A DNA stretch of 34,236 nt from the NCBI GenBank assembly GCA_016872385.1, contig VGZV01000031.1, positions 1 to 34,236 of the forward strand, written 5' to 3'. The position numbers and the translations under genes are program-made. Every line of letters starts with the position of its first letter. Within the stretch, counting starts at the first letter, position 1. This DNA is from SAR202 cluster bacterium (GTDB taxonomy: Bacteria; Chloroflexota; Dehalococcoidia; Lucifugimonadales; UBA3495). Below are positions 1-6,560 of this stretch, piece after piece. The notes below the pieces were generated by a model. The model worked only from the letters and a program-made list of their open reading frames with translations. It searched no databases and was not told where the DNA came from.

Positions 1-117
1 GCACCCCAAGCTTGCCCCGGCAGCCAATCACAGGGACCCGGCAACAATGCTTCGGTAACATTCCTGGATCAGTGAATCATCTGCCCTTCGGTAACATTCT
101 TGTTTGAGTTGACACGG
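1..117. repeat. Left arm of 117-bp inverted repeat at the window ends (IS-like end)
   Basis: Positions 1-117 are the exact reverse complement of 34109-34225. Inside the arm the unit CTTCGGTAACATTC occurs twice (about 48-62 and 86-100), and a variant CTTGCGTAACATT follows at about 119-132, just outside the shared part. Spaced short repeats behind a TGTTAC tip resemble the multi-repeat ends of some insertion sequences, so the tip of an element lying to the left is probably near 130. The family is not identified. A TTGACA at 109-114 points into the window and could act as an outward -35 box. No transposase gene is visible. Confidence 0.8.
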
Positions 118-191
118 GGCTTGCGTAACATTTATGGTGACTTTTTGGCGACACGCAGATCCGCGTGGAGACTCCTTTTGAAGCCCTGAAG

Positions 192-302
192 GGCTTTGCC
201 CAAAATGTCATTCTGAGTCCCGATGCAATCGGGACTCAGGGTGACAATACTTGTATGCAAAACGTTACTGACTATCGAAATCCATACTTTTTGGGCAAGG
301 CC
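192..302 (+). mobile_element. MITE family A, copy 1 (111 bp, with target duplication)
   Basis: This 111-bp non-coding element begins GGCTTTGCCCAAAA and ends TTTTTGGGCAAGGCC, giving imperfect terminal inverted repeats of about 14 bp. It is flanked by the direct repeat GCCCTGAAG at 183-191 and 303-311, a 9-bp target-site duplication. The middle has a perfect 12-bp stem (213-224 with 228-239). A second copy of the same length lies in opposite orientation at 9632-9742 and differs mainly in a block of about 7 bases. The element has no coding capacity and must have been moved by a transposase encoded elsewhere. Confidence 0.85.
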
Positions 303-344
303 GCCCTGAAGCTTATGAGGATTGTCGGCCGAGACAAAAGACCA

Positions 345-441
345 GGCTGATTCATTCTCAGTAGGGGCAGACCCGTGTGTCTGCCCCGTGGTAGGGATTC
401 TACCCTGGTCGCTCCTGCTGCCCTGCGAGAATGAATCAACC
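345..441. mobile_element. Small inverted-repeat element family B, copy 1
   Basis: This 97-bp element has 15-bp terminal inverted repeats (GGCTGATTCATTCTC at 345-359, and its complement with one mismatch at 427-441). It contains an internal palindrome built on GGGGCAGAC. The related copy at 9818-9940 shares the termini and the internal palindrome type but is longer. No gene is inside. I saw no convincing target duplication. Confidence 0.65.
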
Positions 442-463
442 CCAGACAAAGGACGGGTCGCCA

Positions 464-492
464 TTGTAACGCTTGCAGGCGGCACGTATAAT
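464..492 (+). promoter_or_regulatory. Sigma-70-type promoter for the TlpA-like gene
   Basis: TTGTAA (464-469), a 17-bp spacer and a perfect TATAAT (487-492) predict transcription from about 499, shortly before the lipoprotein gene. It lies directly downstream of the family B element. Confidence 0.6.
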
Positions 493-542
493 TTGAACGT
501 GATGCCCGGCGTAGTGCAGGTTGCGATGAACCCCGATTTTGA

Positions 543-1094
543 TTGGCCGCTGTTGTGAAGTCTCGCATCTTACCAATTTGTGTACTCCTGGGTTTGTTGA
601 CCATGGTGACGGCTTGTGGAGTCCTGGCGCGCGGCCAGTCCGGTCTGCCCTTGGGCGGGTTATCGGAAGGACAGCCGGCGGCGGACTTTAGACTGCCATT
701 GTTCAACGGCGGGGAAGTGCGTCTGGACGACTGGAAAGGCAAGAAAGCGGTTGTGGTGAACTTCTGGTTTCCTTCTTGCCCGCCTTGCCGTGAGGAGATG
801 CCAGAGTTTCAGAAGGTCTGGGAGCAGGTGCAAGGCCAGGACGTGGAGTTCCTGGGGGTGTTTGTGCCCCAGGGCCTGGATACGGAAGAAGATGCCCGCA
901 ACCTGGTTAGCGAGCTCGGTCTGACTTACGACTTTGCTACAGACAGGGGCGCTAAAGTGGCGTTAGACTACAAGCTCCAATTTTTCCCCACCACTTATTT
1001 CATTGGTAAGGATGGGCGGGTGTTCCGCGTGGAGATAAGCACACTCGATGCTCCGGCCCTCTCCCGCCTGGTCAGCGATCTGCTGCGGGGTTAG
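543..1094 (+). CDS. TlpA/ResA-like thioredoxin-fold lipoprotein
   Basis: A 183-residue protein predicted to sit outside the membrane as a lipoprotein and to act as a thiol-disulfide oxidoreductase. The N-terminus is basic then hydrophobic and ends in a lipobox (VTAC, Cys25). The thioredoxin fold follows from about residue 42, with the redox motif WFPSCPPC (Cys79 and Cys82) and the cis-proline region FFPTTYFIG near residue 151. Length and order match TlpA/ResA proteins, which reduce apocytochromes or other extracytoplasmic thiols; the partner cannot be told. The start is uncertain: TTG at 543 is the longest, while GTG at 555 gives a more typical signal peptide, and neither has a strong ribosome site. 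A promoter lies at 464-492. The membrane-protein gene 36 bp downstream may be co-transcribed. Confidence 0.88.
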   Translation: MAAVVKSRILPICVLLGLLTMVTACGVLARGQSGLPLGGLSEGQPAADFRLPLFNGGEVRLDDWKGKKAVVVNFWFPSCPPCREEMPEFQKVWEQVQGQDVEFLGVFVPQGLDTEEDARNLVSELGLTYDFATDRGAKVALDYKLQFFPTTYFIGKDGRVFRVEISTLDAPALSRLVSDLLRG

Positions 1095-1130
1095 CAAGAT
1101 GGCGCTGCGCCGGGCGGGCAGGCGCGCCCA

Positions 1131-1610
1131 ATGAACTTGGCAGACTGGGTTGTGGCTGTTATTCGCTGGGGCCATGCCCTGGCTGCGGTGGCGTGGGTGG
1201 GGGGAGGGATGTTCTACGCACTGGTGCTGCGCCCGGCATGGCGCGGGAAGACCGATTCCCCAGAGTTGCGCCGTTCAGTAGCCGAAGAATTTCGCGGCTT
1301 GGTGAACACCGCCATTGGGGTGCTGCTCATCACCGGAGTGGTCTTATCTGCGGTGCGTCTGACGGGGGATGGCGTCACCTGGCCTTACGTAGCGGTGCTG
1401 GCCGTCAAGATAGTCCTGGCCCTGTACATGTTCTACGTGGCACGGTTCATGAAAGGCTCGCCGCCCGGCCCAGGAGCAATGAAAGCGACAGGCTGGCGGA
1501 GGTTCAAGGCCGCCTTTACCGGGACTACGGGCCAGCTAATTACCGGGGTGGTAATAATTGGGCTGGCCGACGTGCTGGATGCCTTGTTTGAGCAGGCCCT
1601 GGTCAGGTAG
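1131..1610 (+). CDS. CopD-like / DUF2269-like integral membrane protein
   Basis: A 159-residue membrane protein with about four hydrophobic helices (roughly residues 5-28, 55-75, 85-105 and 133-152). The first helix carries the pattern RWGHALAAVAWVGGGMF, typical of CopD-like and related small cytochrome-like membrane families, where a helix histidine can bind heme or metal. The substrate is unknown. It starts 36 bp after the TlpA-like lipoprotein on the same strand, so the two may form a small membrane redox unit; that link is inference. No signal peptide other than the first helix is seen. The ATG start at 1131 fits the membrane topology, though no clear ribosome site precedes it. Confidence 0.7.
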   Translation: MNLADWVVAVIRWGHALAAVAWVGGGMFYALVLRPAWRGKTDSPELRRSVAEEFRGLVNTAIGVLLITGVVLSAVRLTGDGVTWPYVAVLAVKIVLALYMFYVARFMKGSPPGPGAMKATGWRRFKAAFTGTTGQLITGVVIIGLADVLDALFEQALVR

Positions 1611-1662
1611 TCAAGACTTTCCCGCAGTGCAGAACGCCCGAGTAATTGATCTTGGAGGTCCA

Positions 1663-1845
1663 GTGCACAAGGAACTGATGGAGATCCTGGTGTGCCCGGT
1701 GTGCAAGGGGGAACTGGAACTGAAAGCCGAGTCAGTGGAAGGGGACGAAGTGGTGCAGGGGTCGCTGGTCTGCCACCAATGCCAGGAAAGCTACCCCATT
1801 ACCGATTCCATCCCCAACTTGCTGCCGCCCAACCTGCGGGGATAG
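1663..1845 (+). CDS. Trm112-like zinc-ribbon protein
   Basis: A 60-residue protein of the Trm112/YcaR type. It has two metal-binding pairs, Cys11-Pro-Val-Cys14 and Cys37-His-Gln-Cys40, and the C-terminal signature SYPITDSIPNLLP. In eukaryotes and archaea Trm112 is the small activating partner of several methyltransferases; bacterial versions are common but little characterised. The chosen start is GTG at 1663 because GGAGG lies at 1654-1658, four bases upstream, and the resulting N-terminus (HKELMEILVCPVCKG) is standard for the family. A longer in-frame extension to 1558 overlaps the upstream membrane-protein gene and is rejected. Confidence 0.87.
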   Translation: MHKELMEILVCPVCKGELELKAESVEGDEVVQGSLVCHQCQESYPITDSIPNLLPPNLRG

Positions 1846-1940
1846 GGAGTTCGGGGGCCTCTGGAGTTCCCCGGCCAGTCGCGGTGGCAGAGGCCGTACT
1901 GTTCTAGAGGTTGTGGGAGAATTACCATAGACACCGCCCG

Positions 1941-2068
1941 CTCATCCTGAGCTTGTCGAAGGATGAGTAGCTTTTAGCCCGCTCATGGTTCGACAAGCCC
2001 CGACCTGGTCGGGATCCCGATACGTCGGGACTCACCACGAGCGGGAATTGTCACACACCCTCTTATGG
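1941..2068. repeat. REP-like palindrome cluster in a non-coding stretch
   Basis: The gap 1846-2332 has no credible gene. It holds a hairpin at 1941-1967 (CTCATCC with GGATGAG around GAGCTTGTCGAA) and a longer palindrome with CCCGCTC at 1978-1984 and GAGCGGG at 2039-2045. A third arm, ACACCCTCTTATGG (2055-2068), is nearly complementary to 2152-2165. The GAGCTTGTCGA core reappears inverted at 20141-20159. Confidence 0.6.
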
Positions 2069-2156
2069 GGCGGCGCCCTTCGGCAGGCCCAGGGTGAGCG
2101 GATTTTCGCCCGTGATGAGTCCTTAGTCTGAAGAATGCGCGTGTCGAACCGCCATA

Positions 2157-2272
2157 GAGGGTGTCTCCAAAGCCATTGCGATTCCTGATGCAAGTGGGAC
2201 GAAGCAAGCCCGCTGGCGTTTAGGGATTGCTTCGCTCGCAAGACATTGTGCTGGCACTTTTTAGACACCCTC
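2157..2272. mobile_element. MITE-like element with 10-bp inverted termini
   Basis: A 116-bp stretch starts GAGGGTGTCT (2157-2166) and ends AGACACCCTC (2263-2272), a perfect 10-bp inverted repeat. The right end continues inward as TTTTTAGACACCCTC, reminiscent of IS termini. It has no coding capacity. A third arm at 2055-2068 suggests overlapping or nested copies. Only one full copy is in the window, so mobility is inference. Confidence 0.45.
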
Positions 2273-2332
2273 TCAAACCTAGACGGGCGACGTCTGGGTC
2301 GCGCCTACGGTGTGCCAGTAGGGTGCAAAGGA

Positions 2333-2881
2333 CTAGGGCAAGCCGCCGGTGAGCACCCGCGCCACCTGGGAGGCCAATTCTTCGGCCCGCTGGCGGACCT
2401 GCTGGCGGGTCAGGTTTTCCACCGGGTGCTGGGTAAAGATGGTGGGATAGTCCGCCGCGCCCCACATGCGGGCCATAGCCGTGGCCGTGGGCACAAACCG
2501 GTCGGTGCAGATGGTGGCGGAGGGCACCCCGGCCTTTTCAGCATGAATTCCGTCGTGCACACTGCACGCGCTGCACGACCCTCAATCCCCCACTGCGACA
2601 ACTATGGCGTCGCATTTTTCCGACAGCTCCTTCATGGCCTCTGGGTCAGCAGGCCGGGAGGCGCTGGGCTTGCGGTGCCAGCGCACCTCGCCGATTTCAT
2701 AGCGAGTCCGCAGCACCTCGGCCACCTCTTGCAGCAGCACGTCAGCGTTGCGCTTGCTGTCGTCAATCAGCCCAATGCGCGCGCCCGCCAGGGTGAGCAG
2801 ACGGGGCGCGCCATTGAAATTGGCGGCTTCCGCCTGGGTGGTGGGGTTAACCAGGACGTATTCTTTTGGTTGCTCTGGCAT
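2333..2881 (-). CDS. UGSC-family selenoprotein (in-frame UGA = selenocysteine)
   Basis: A 182-residue protein that standard calling would split into two, because the codon at 2584-2582 is UGA. Reading through it gives VAVGD-U-GSCSACSVHDGIHAE, with the exact Sec-Gly-Ser-Cys signature of the UGSC (seleno)protein family at residues 100-103 and a further Cys106. A hairpin suited to a bacterial SECIS begins two bases after the UGA. The frame continues for 82 residues to TAG at 2333. The start is ATG at 2881, with GGGGAGG eight bases upstream; a GTG at 2890 is less likely. The Sec/Cys cluster suggests redox chemistry, but the substrate is unknown. The family is known and many homologues have Cys instead of Sec. 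The upstream neighbour (2948-4021), 66 bp away, probably shares the transcript. Sec biosynthesis genes are not in this window. Confidence 0.88.
2552..2579 (-). promoter_or_regulatory. SECIS-like hairpin for UGA decoding
   Basis: On the minus strand, two bases after the UGA, GTCGTGCA (2579-2572) pairs perfectly with TGCACGAC (2559-2552) around the 12-base loop GCGCGTGCAGTG. Bacterial SECIS elements sit immediately 3' of the Sec codon inside the reading frame, as here. The sequence also encodes the conserved CSACSVHD segment, so part of the pairing could be coding constraint. Confidence 0.7.
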
Positions 2882-2947
2882 TTCAAGCACCTCCCCAATG
2901 AGCGGATGGAATGCGTTACGCCGGGTTCTCCGGCAGACCTGTTCCAG

Positions 2948-4021
2948 CTAGGGCAGCCGCACTTCCTTAGTGACGGCGGTGGAACCCACCTTTGGCCCCC
3001 AGGAAGGTATTACCGAGGACATATTGGCCTCTTCGCCCCCAGCAAACACCAGCAGGATATCCTCTGGTTGAGGCACCAGGGACACGTAGCGCTCGTTGTC
3101 CCCCGCCGCCACGGGGCCGGGCAGCACCCTGGCGGTCTTCAAGTCCGCTACCGAGCGGCGGATGCGCTGGTGCAGGTAGCGGCGCACGTCGTCCTTGCTC
3201 CAGTCACGCCACAGTCCGCTGTTGCCGGCAATGGTAACCACTATCTGGCCCTGGCGCAGTCCTGCTGCCGAGTCGCCCACCGAGCCGGAGGTGGACATGG
3301 AAGTGCCCAGGGATGAAGCCACGTCGGCAATGGAATAGAGAATTGCTTCCGGGTGGCCGGTGGCCCGCACCTGGCGGGGGCCTTCGGCGGCGAAGACGGT
3401 GACGGCGCTCTGCCCCGGTGCGAAGCCCCGGTCCACATGCAAGGGCGTCCAGTGGGTCTCGGTTTCCGCCTCGGCGATGCAGTAACTGTATTTGCCCGGA
3501 TGCCCAATGACACTGCGGTCGAAAAGGCCGGGAATGGCCGCGCAGGCGTTCATCAGAATCAGGCGCACCGCCCGGCCAATGGTGGCGTTGGCCCGGTTGC
3601 CCGGCCCAAACAGGTTTGCCCGGCAGTTGATGTTCAACTGCTGCACCACCGGCCCGTTTACGATGACCAGAATGGCTGCGCCGCCCAGGCTGGAGGAGGG
3701 CCCTACCAGGTTGAACACCGGGTCCAGCATGGCCTCCGCCGCCGCCAGCACCACGGGGAAATGTTCCGGCAGGCACCCGGCCATCACGGCGTTGGCCGCC
3801 ACCTTGCCAGCGGTGACGCGGCGGCGGCGTTCCGGCAGTTGCCCCACCTCCTCAGAGGCTTCCCGGCCTGCGCACGCCAGGAACTGGGCCACCCGCTGCT
3901 GGGTGGGCGGCGCCACGGGCAGGCCGTCGGTCCAGCCCAGGTCGTAGCACCGTTCGATGGCCTCCAGGGGGTCGGCCCAACGGACGGTGGTGGTTTCGCC
4001 GGTGTCTGGCAAGGGGAACAT
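2948..4021 (-). CDS. Conserved hypothetical protein next to the UGSC selenoprotein
   Basis: A 357-residue protein that I cannot assign to a named function. Visible features are the N-terminal segment CYDLGWTDGLPVAPPTQQRV (residues 25-44), followed by KVAANAVMAGCLPEHFPVVLA, and the glycine/asparagine-rich blocks NLVGPSSSLGGAAILVIVNG and NLFGPGNRANATIGRA in the middle. It has no transmembrane helix or signal peptide, and several spread cysteines. It lies 66 bp upstream of the UGSC gene on the same strand, so a joint transcript and function are plausible (inference). The ATG at 4021 abuts GGAGG with no spacer, so the TTG three codons later (4012) may be the real start. It looks complete and undamaged. 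Confidence 0.75.
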   Translation of the reverse strand: MFPLPDTGETTTVRWADPLEAIERCYDLGWTDGLPVAPPTQQRVAQFLACAGREASEEVGQLPERRRRVTAGKVAANAVMAGCLPEHFPVVLAAAEAMLDPVFNLVGPSSSLGGAAILVIVNGPVVQQLNINCRANLFGPGNRANATIGRAVRLILMNACAAIPGLFDRSVIGHPGKYSYCIAEAETETHWTPLHVDRGFAPGQSAVTVFAAEGPRQVRATGHPEAILYSIADVASSLGTSMSTSGSVGDSAAGLRQGQIVVTIAGNSGLWRDWSKDDVRRYLHQRIRRSVADLKTARVLPGPVAAGDNERYVSLVPQPEDILLVFAGGEEANMSSVIPSWGPKVGSTAVTKEVRLP

Positions 4022-4040
4022 CCTCCGAAGTTAGTGCACC

Positions 4041-4069
4041 GTAGGGGCGGGTTTCAAACTCGCCCCTAC
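4041..4069. terminator. GTAGGGGCG palindrome between genes (possible terminator)
   Basis: GTAGGGGCG (4041-4049) pairs with CGCCCCTAC (4061-4069) in the 85-bp gap between the propeller gene and the 357-aa gene. There is no clear U-run, so it may be a dispersed REP-like hairpin rather than a true terminator. Similar palindromes lie at 19191-19218 and 20196-20224 and inside the family B elements. Confidence 0.4.
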
Positions 4070-4106
4070 CAACAAGGTTAATTCGTTTCCCGATTGTTCA
4101 GGTCAG

Positions 4107-5060
4107 TTAGCGTACCCGCTCGTACTTGGAGAAGCTGCGCAGTTCCTTGGGCGGGTTCATCTTGGAGCCACGGATGGTGAAGGACACTTCGGAGACATAC
4201 ACGTCGCCGTGGGAGTCCACTGCAATGCCGTGGGGGGCGATGAACTGGCCGGGGCCTTCGCCCTCCTCCTTGGCGCCAAACATGCACACGCGCTTGCCCT
4301 GGAGGTCGTAAATGGTGACCCGGTGGCCCAGGCCGGGAGCATCGTCCACGCCGCCCATGCCGTTCAGCTCGCCGATGTAGATGTGGTCTTCCCACAGCAC
4401 CATGGAGTCTGGGCGGTGGATGTTGCTCCACATGGTGACAAAGTTGCCTTCGGTGTCAAAGAGCTGCACCCGGTGGCACTCCCGGTCCACCACGTACACC
4501 CGCTCGTCCTTGTCAATGGCAATGTTGTGGGGGCGGATGAACTGGCCGGCGTCAATGCCCGGCTCGCCCCAGGAGAACTTGTACTCGCCTTCGGGACTGT
4601 AAACGTGGATGCGGGAGTTGCCGTAGCCGTCGGAGATGTAGATGTCGCCGTTGCTGGGCCGGATGGCTGCGGAGGTGGGCCGGTTGAAAGGCTGGCCGCT
4701 CCACCGGGGCGCCGGGTGATTGCGCTCCCCAATCTCCATCAGCTTCTCGCCGTCGGGACTGAACTTTTGGATGGTGTGAATGCCGTCGTCGGCGGCCAGC
4801 AAGGAGTTGTCATAGGGGCTGTAATACAAGCCGTGGGTGCGGTTGCTGAACAGGCCCTCGCCAAAGGAGCGGATAAAGTTGCCACGGCGGTCAAAAACTA
4901 TGATGGGGTGCTCGCCGCGGGTCAGGACAAACACGCGGTCCTCTGCGTCCACCGCTACGCCGGGGCACTCCAGCAGCTTCATGCCCTGGGGCAGTTTCAT
5001 CCAGTTGGGCACAAAGCGATAACGGAAGTCTCCCTCACCAAAAGTCTGGCGCGTGGTCAT
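4107..5060 (-). CDS. NHL-repeat six-bladed beta-propeller protein
   Basis: A 317-residue protein made of repeated propeller blades. Typical NHL elements are CPGVAVDAEDRVFVLTRG, the segment around RPSNGDIYISDGYGNSRIHV, GQFIRPHNIAIDKDERVYVV and GQFIAPHGIAVDSHGDVYVS, spaced about 45-60 residues apart. Relatives include peptidyl-alpha-hydroxyglycine amidating lyase-like proteins, but no specific reaction can be claimed. There is no signal peptide, so it is probably cytoplasmic. The start is ATG at 5060 because GAGGTG lies six bases upstream; a TTG at 5081 is in frame but unsupported. It stands 85 bp upstream of the UGSC partner gene and is divergent from the TIR cassette. Confidence 0.82.
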   Translation of the reverse strand: MTTRQTFGEGDFRYRFVPNWMKLPQGMKLLECPGVAVDAEDRVFVLTRGEHPIIVFDRRGNFIRSFGEGLFSNRTHGLYYSPYDNSLLAADDGIHTIQKFSPDGEKLMEIGERNHPAPRWSGQPFNRPTSAAIRPSNGDIYISDGYGNSRIHVYSPEGEYKFSWGEPGIDAGQFIRPHNIAIDKDERVYVVDRECHRVQLFDTEGNFVTMWSNIHRPDSMVLWEDHIYIGELNGMGGVDDAPGLGHRVTIYDLQGKRVCMFGAKEEGEGPGQFIAPHGIAVDSHGDVYVSEVSFTIRGSKMNPPKELRSFSKYERVR

Positions 5061-5229
5061 TGAATTCACCTCAATGCACAATTGGGGCCGATGCGGCCCT
5101 TGGGTTCGGGGTAATCCTAAGGTCTGATAGGTAGGGTGTCAATGGGGAAGGAGGGGAGATTCATTACTTTGCAGTGTGCCAGTGTCCTGACCGTGCTAAT
5201 GTGCTACCATACGGGTTGAGGACAGAGCG

Positions 5230-5709
5230 ATGCCAAGCGTATACCTAAGCCATAGTGTGAGTCCATGGGAGCTTGCGCAAGTTTACGTGCTGGCACGGGA
5301 AACGGAGCGGCATGGACTTCAGACTTTTATTCCAGACCGCAATTGGCAACCATCCCTGGGAGTGCCTAACCACCTTAAAGGACTCCTACACCAAGCGGAC
5401 ATGGTCTTGGCATTCGTAAGCCTGAACGGACATCACTCGGAATGGGTGAACCAAGAGTTAATAGAGGCGCATTCCAAGACGCTGGTGACTTTAGCAGAGC
5501 AGGGAATACAACTTGATGGGCTTGATGAGCAAAATGTTGTTCGGTTCAGTCAAAGTGGTGATATGGCCGTGGCCATTCAGAGGGTGATAGGGCGGCTTCA
5601 GGGCCTTGAGTTCCCAAGGTCGGCTAACAATCTGCTTACTGGCTTGATCGTGGGCGGACTAGTTCTCCTGCTGTTGAGGGGACTCGGCGGCAAGGGTGGC
5701 CAAAGGTGA
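5230..5709 (+). CDS. TIR-like domain protein with C-terminal membrane anchor
   Basis: A 159-residue protein. Residues 1-125 read as a compact TIR-like domain: a beta strand VYLSHSVSPWE, a helix and strand ETERHGLQTFIPDR, the strand ADMVLAFVSLNG, then SEWVNQELIEAHS. In TIR NADases the glutamate of a WxxxE motif is catalytic, and W72-x3-E76 matches that spacing. Residues about 134-152 form one hydrophobic helix near the C-terminus, suggesting membrane anchoring. GAGG at 5218-5221 is eight bases upstream of the ATG. The stop overlaps the next start in GTGA, so translation is coupled. Local base composition is visibly less GC-rich than the genes on either side. NADase or signalling activity is inferred from motif and context only; a non-catalytic TIR or related Rossmann-like fold is possible. 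Confidence 0.68.
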   Translation: MPSVYLSHSVSPWELAQVYVLARETERHGLQTFIPDRNWQPSLGVPNHLKGLLHQADMVLAFVSLNGHHSEWVNQELIEAHSKTLVTLAEQGIQLDGLDEQNVVRFSQSGDMAVAIQRVIGRLQGLEFPRSANNLLTGLIVGGLVLLLLRGLGGKGGQR

Positions 5710-6140
5710 CGCTTGCACTGCCCAAGTTCCTAGACAAAGGTGAGGATAGGGCATTTCGAAGGGCTGTAAGACAGGTCAACGAGCTCTTGCCGTCACAAGA
5801 TATCGAAGAAGTATTCAGGCTGTACCGTCCTCCTGAGTCCCAGTGGGTTGAGATTGCCAAGTTTCTCGCAGTCCAACCCCGCTTGGTTTCGGCACTCATG
5901 GAAGCAGTTCCATATTTGGAACAGGTCTTCGGCCAGAGGCGGCGATACTTGGAACTGGAGCTGGACCCAGAGGGTGGAGACCCAGAGCTGTTCGGCGTAG
6001 TGTTGGTGAAAGAGGAGCCTGAAATCGCCCTGCAGCTCCTATCGCAGTTTGACGCTACCTGGTTTTCCAAGGCTACTACGAGGTACGTCCGCAGACACCT
6101 GAACTTTACTGTGGATGCCGAAGATGACCAGCGGGTTTGA
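5706..6140 (+). CDS. Hypothetical protein, middle gene of the TIR/HEPN cassette
   Basis: A 144-residue protein of unknown function. The N-terminal half is helical (LDKGEDRAFRRAVRQVNELL, then EIAKFLAVQPRLVSALMEAV). The second half has a strand-rich acidic motif YLELELDPEGGDPELFGVVL (residues 81-100), followed by a helix and DATWFSKATTRYVRRHLNF. Proteins with this LDPE-x5-LF pattern plus a short helical repeat are, to my recollection, often encoded beside HEPN-like genes, which would suit an antitoxin or regulator; this is inference and I cannot name a family. GTG at 5706 overlaps the TIR stop by four bases, and its end overlaps the HEPN-like gene by 26 bp. No membrane segment is seen. Confidence 0.65.
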   Translation: MTLALPKFLDKGEDRAFRRAVRQVNELLPSQDIEEVFRLYRPPESQWVEIAKFLAVQPRLVSALMEAVPYLEQVFGQRRRYLELELDPEGGDPELFGVVLVKEEPEIALQLLSQFDATWFSKATTRYVRRHLNFTVDAEDDQRV

Positions 6141-6510
6141 TTGGCTTCTGTACCTGAATGTAGCGGACCACTTGCAAGGTCAATCCGGTGAGGAGTTTCT
6201 GCGCTCTGCTACCAGCCGGGCTTACTATGGAGTATTTTGCAGTATCAGAGACCTCTTAGTGCAATCCACAGGAAGGTCGTTTCCTGCAGAGGGCAGTGTT
6301 CACCGGCAGGTAATTGACGCTCTCAGCAACGACTCTCGGCCTGAGGTATCTATGCTCGGGCGGGACTTACTCCGCTTACGGCGTGAGCGTAACCGGGCAG
6401 ATTACGGTAACGCGCCCTTCGATTTAAATCGTGGCCGTAAGTCGCTGCTGTGGGCCAGGCAAATTCAGAGCCGTCTTGCTCTTCTGGAAAGCGCCTTCCC
6501 TACGCGGTGA
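6115..6510 (+). CDS. HEPN-like domain protein (putative RNase or toxin)
   Basis: A 131-residue all-helical protein. The pattern FLRSATSRAYYGVFCSIRDL (residues 28-47), a conserved His63 in SVHRQVIDAL, and the late motif RLRRERNRADYG (residues 87-98) match small HEPN proteins. In HEPN RNases a related R-x4-6-H motif is catalytic; here the form is R-N-R-A-D-Y, as in several HEPN subfamilies, so RNase activity is uncertain. The start is ATG at 6115 or 6124, both inside the preceding gene and with no strong ribosome site, which points to coupled translation. It is the last gene of the cassette and converges on the GMC oxidoreductase gene, whose stop is 50 bp away. Confidence 0.66.
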   Translation: MPKMTSGFDWLLYLNVADHLQGQSGEEFLRSATSRAYYGVFCSIRDLLVQSTGRSFPAEGSVHRQVIDALSNDSRPEVSMLGRDLLRLRRERNRADYGNAPFDLNRGRKSLLWARQIQSRLALLESAFPTR

Positions 6511-6560
6511 ATTGGGCCGCTCAATGATACCTCGTGTAACTTCATTGGTGGCTAATTCTC

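Noticed and set aside
132..742. Several open frames on both strands before the TlpA-like gene
   Set aside because: They run across the family A and B repeats and share no protein-like pattern.
2582..2584. UGA as a nonsense mutation making a pseudogene
   Set aside because: The UGA is exactly at the UGSC Sec position, is followed by a SECIS-like hairpin, and the frame beyond is intact and family-like.
2246..3316. Plus-strand 356-residue open frame
   Set aside because: It lies opposite the UGSC gene and its partner, has no recognisable motif, and its Gly/His/Arg/Pro-rich composition is typical of antisense shadows in high-GC DNA.
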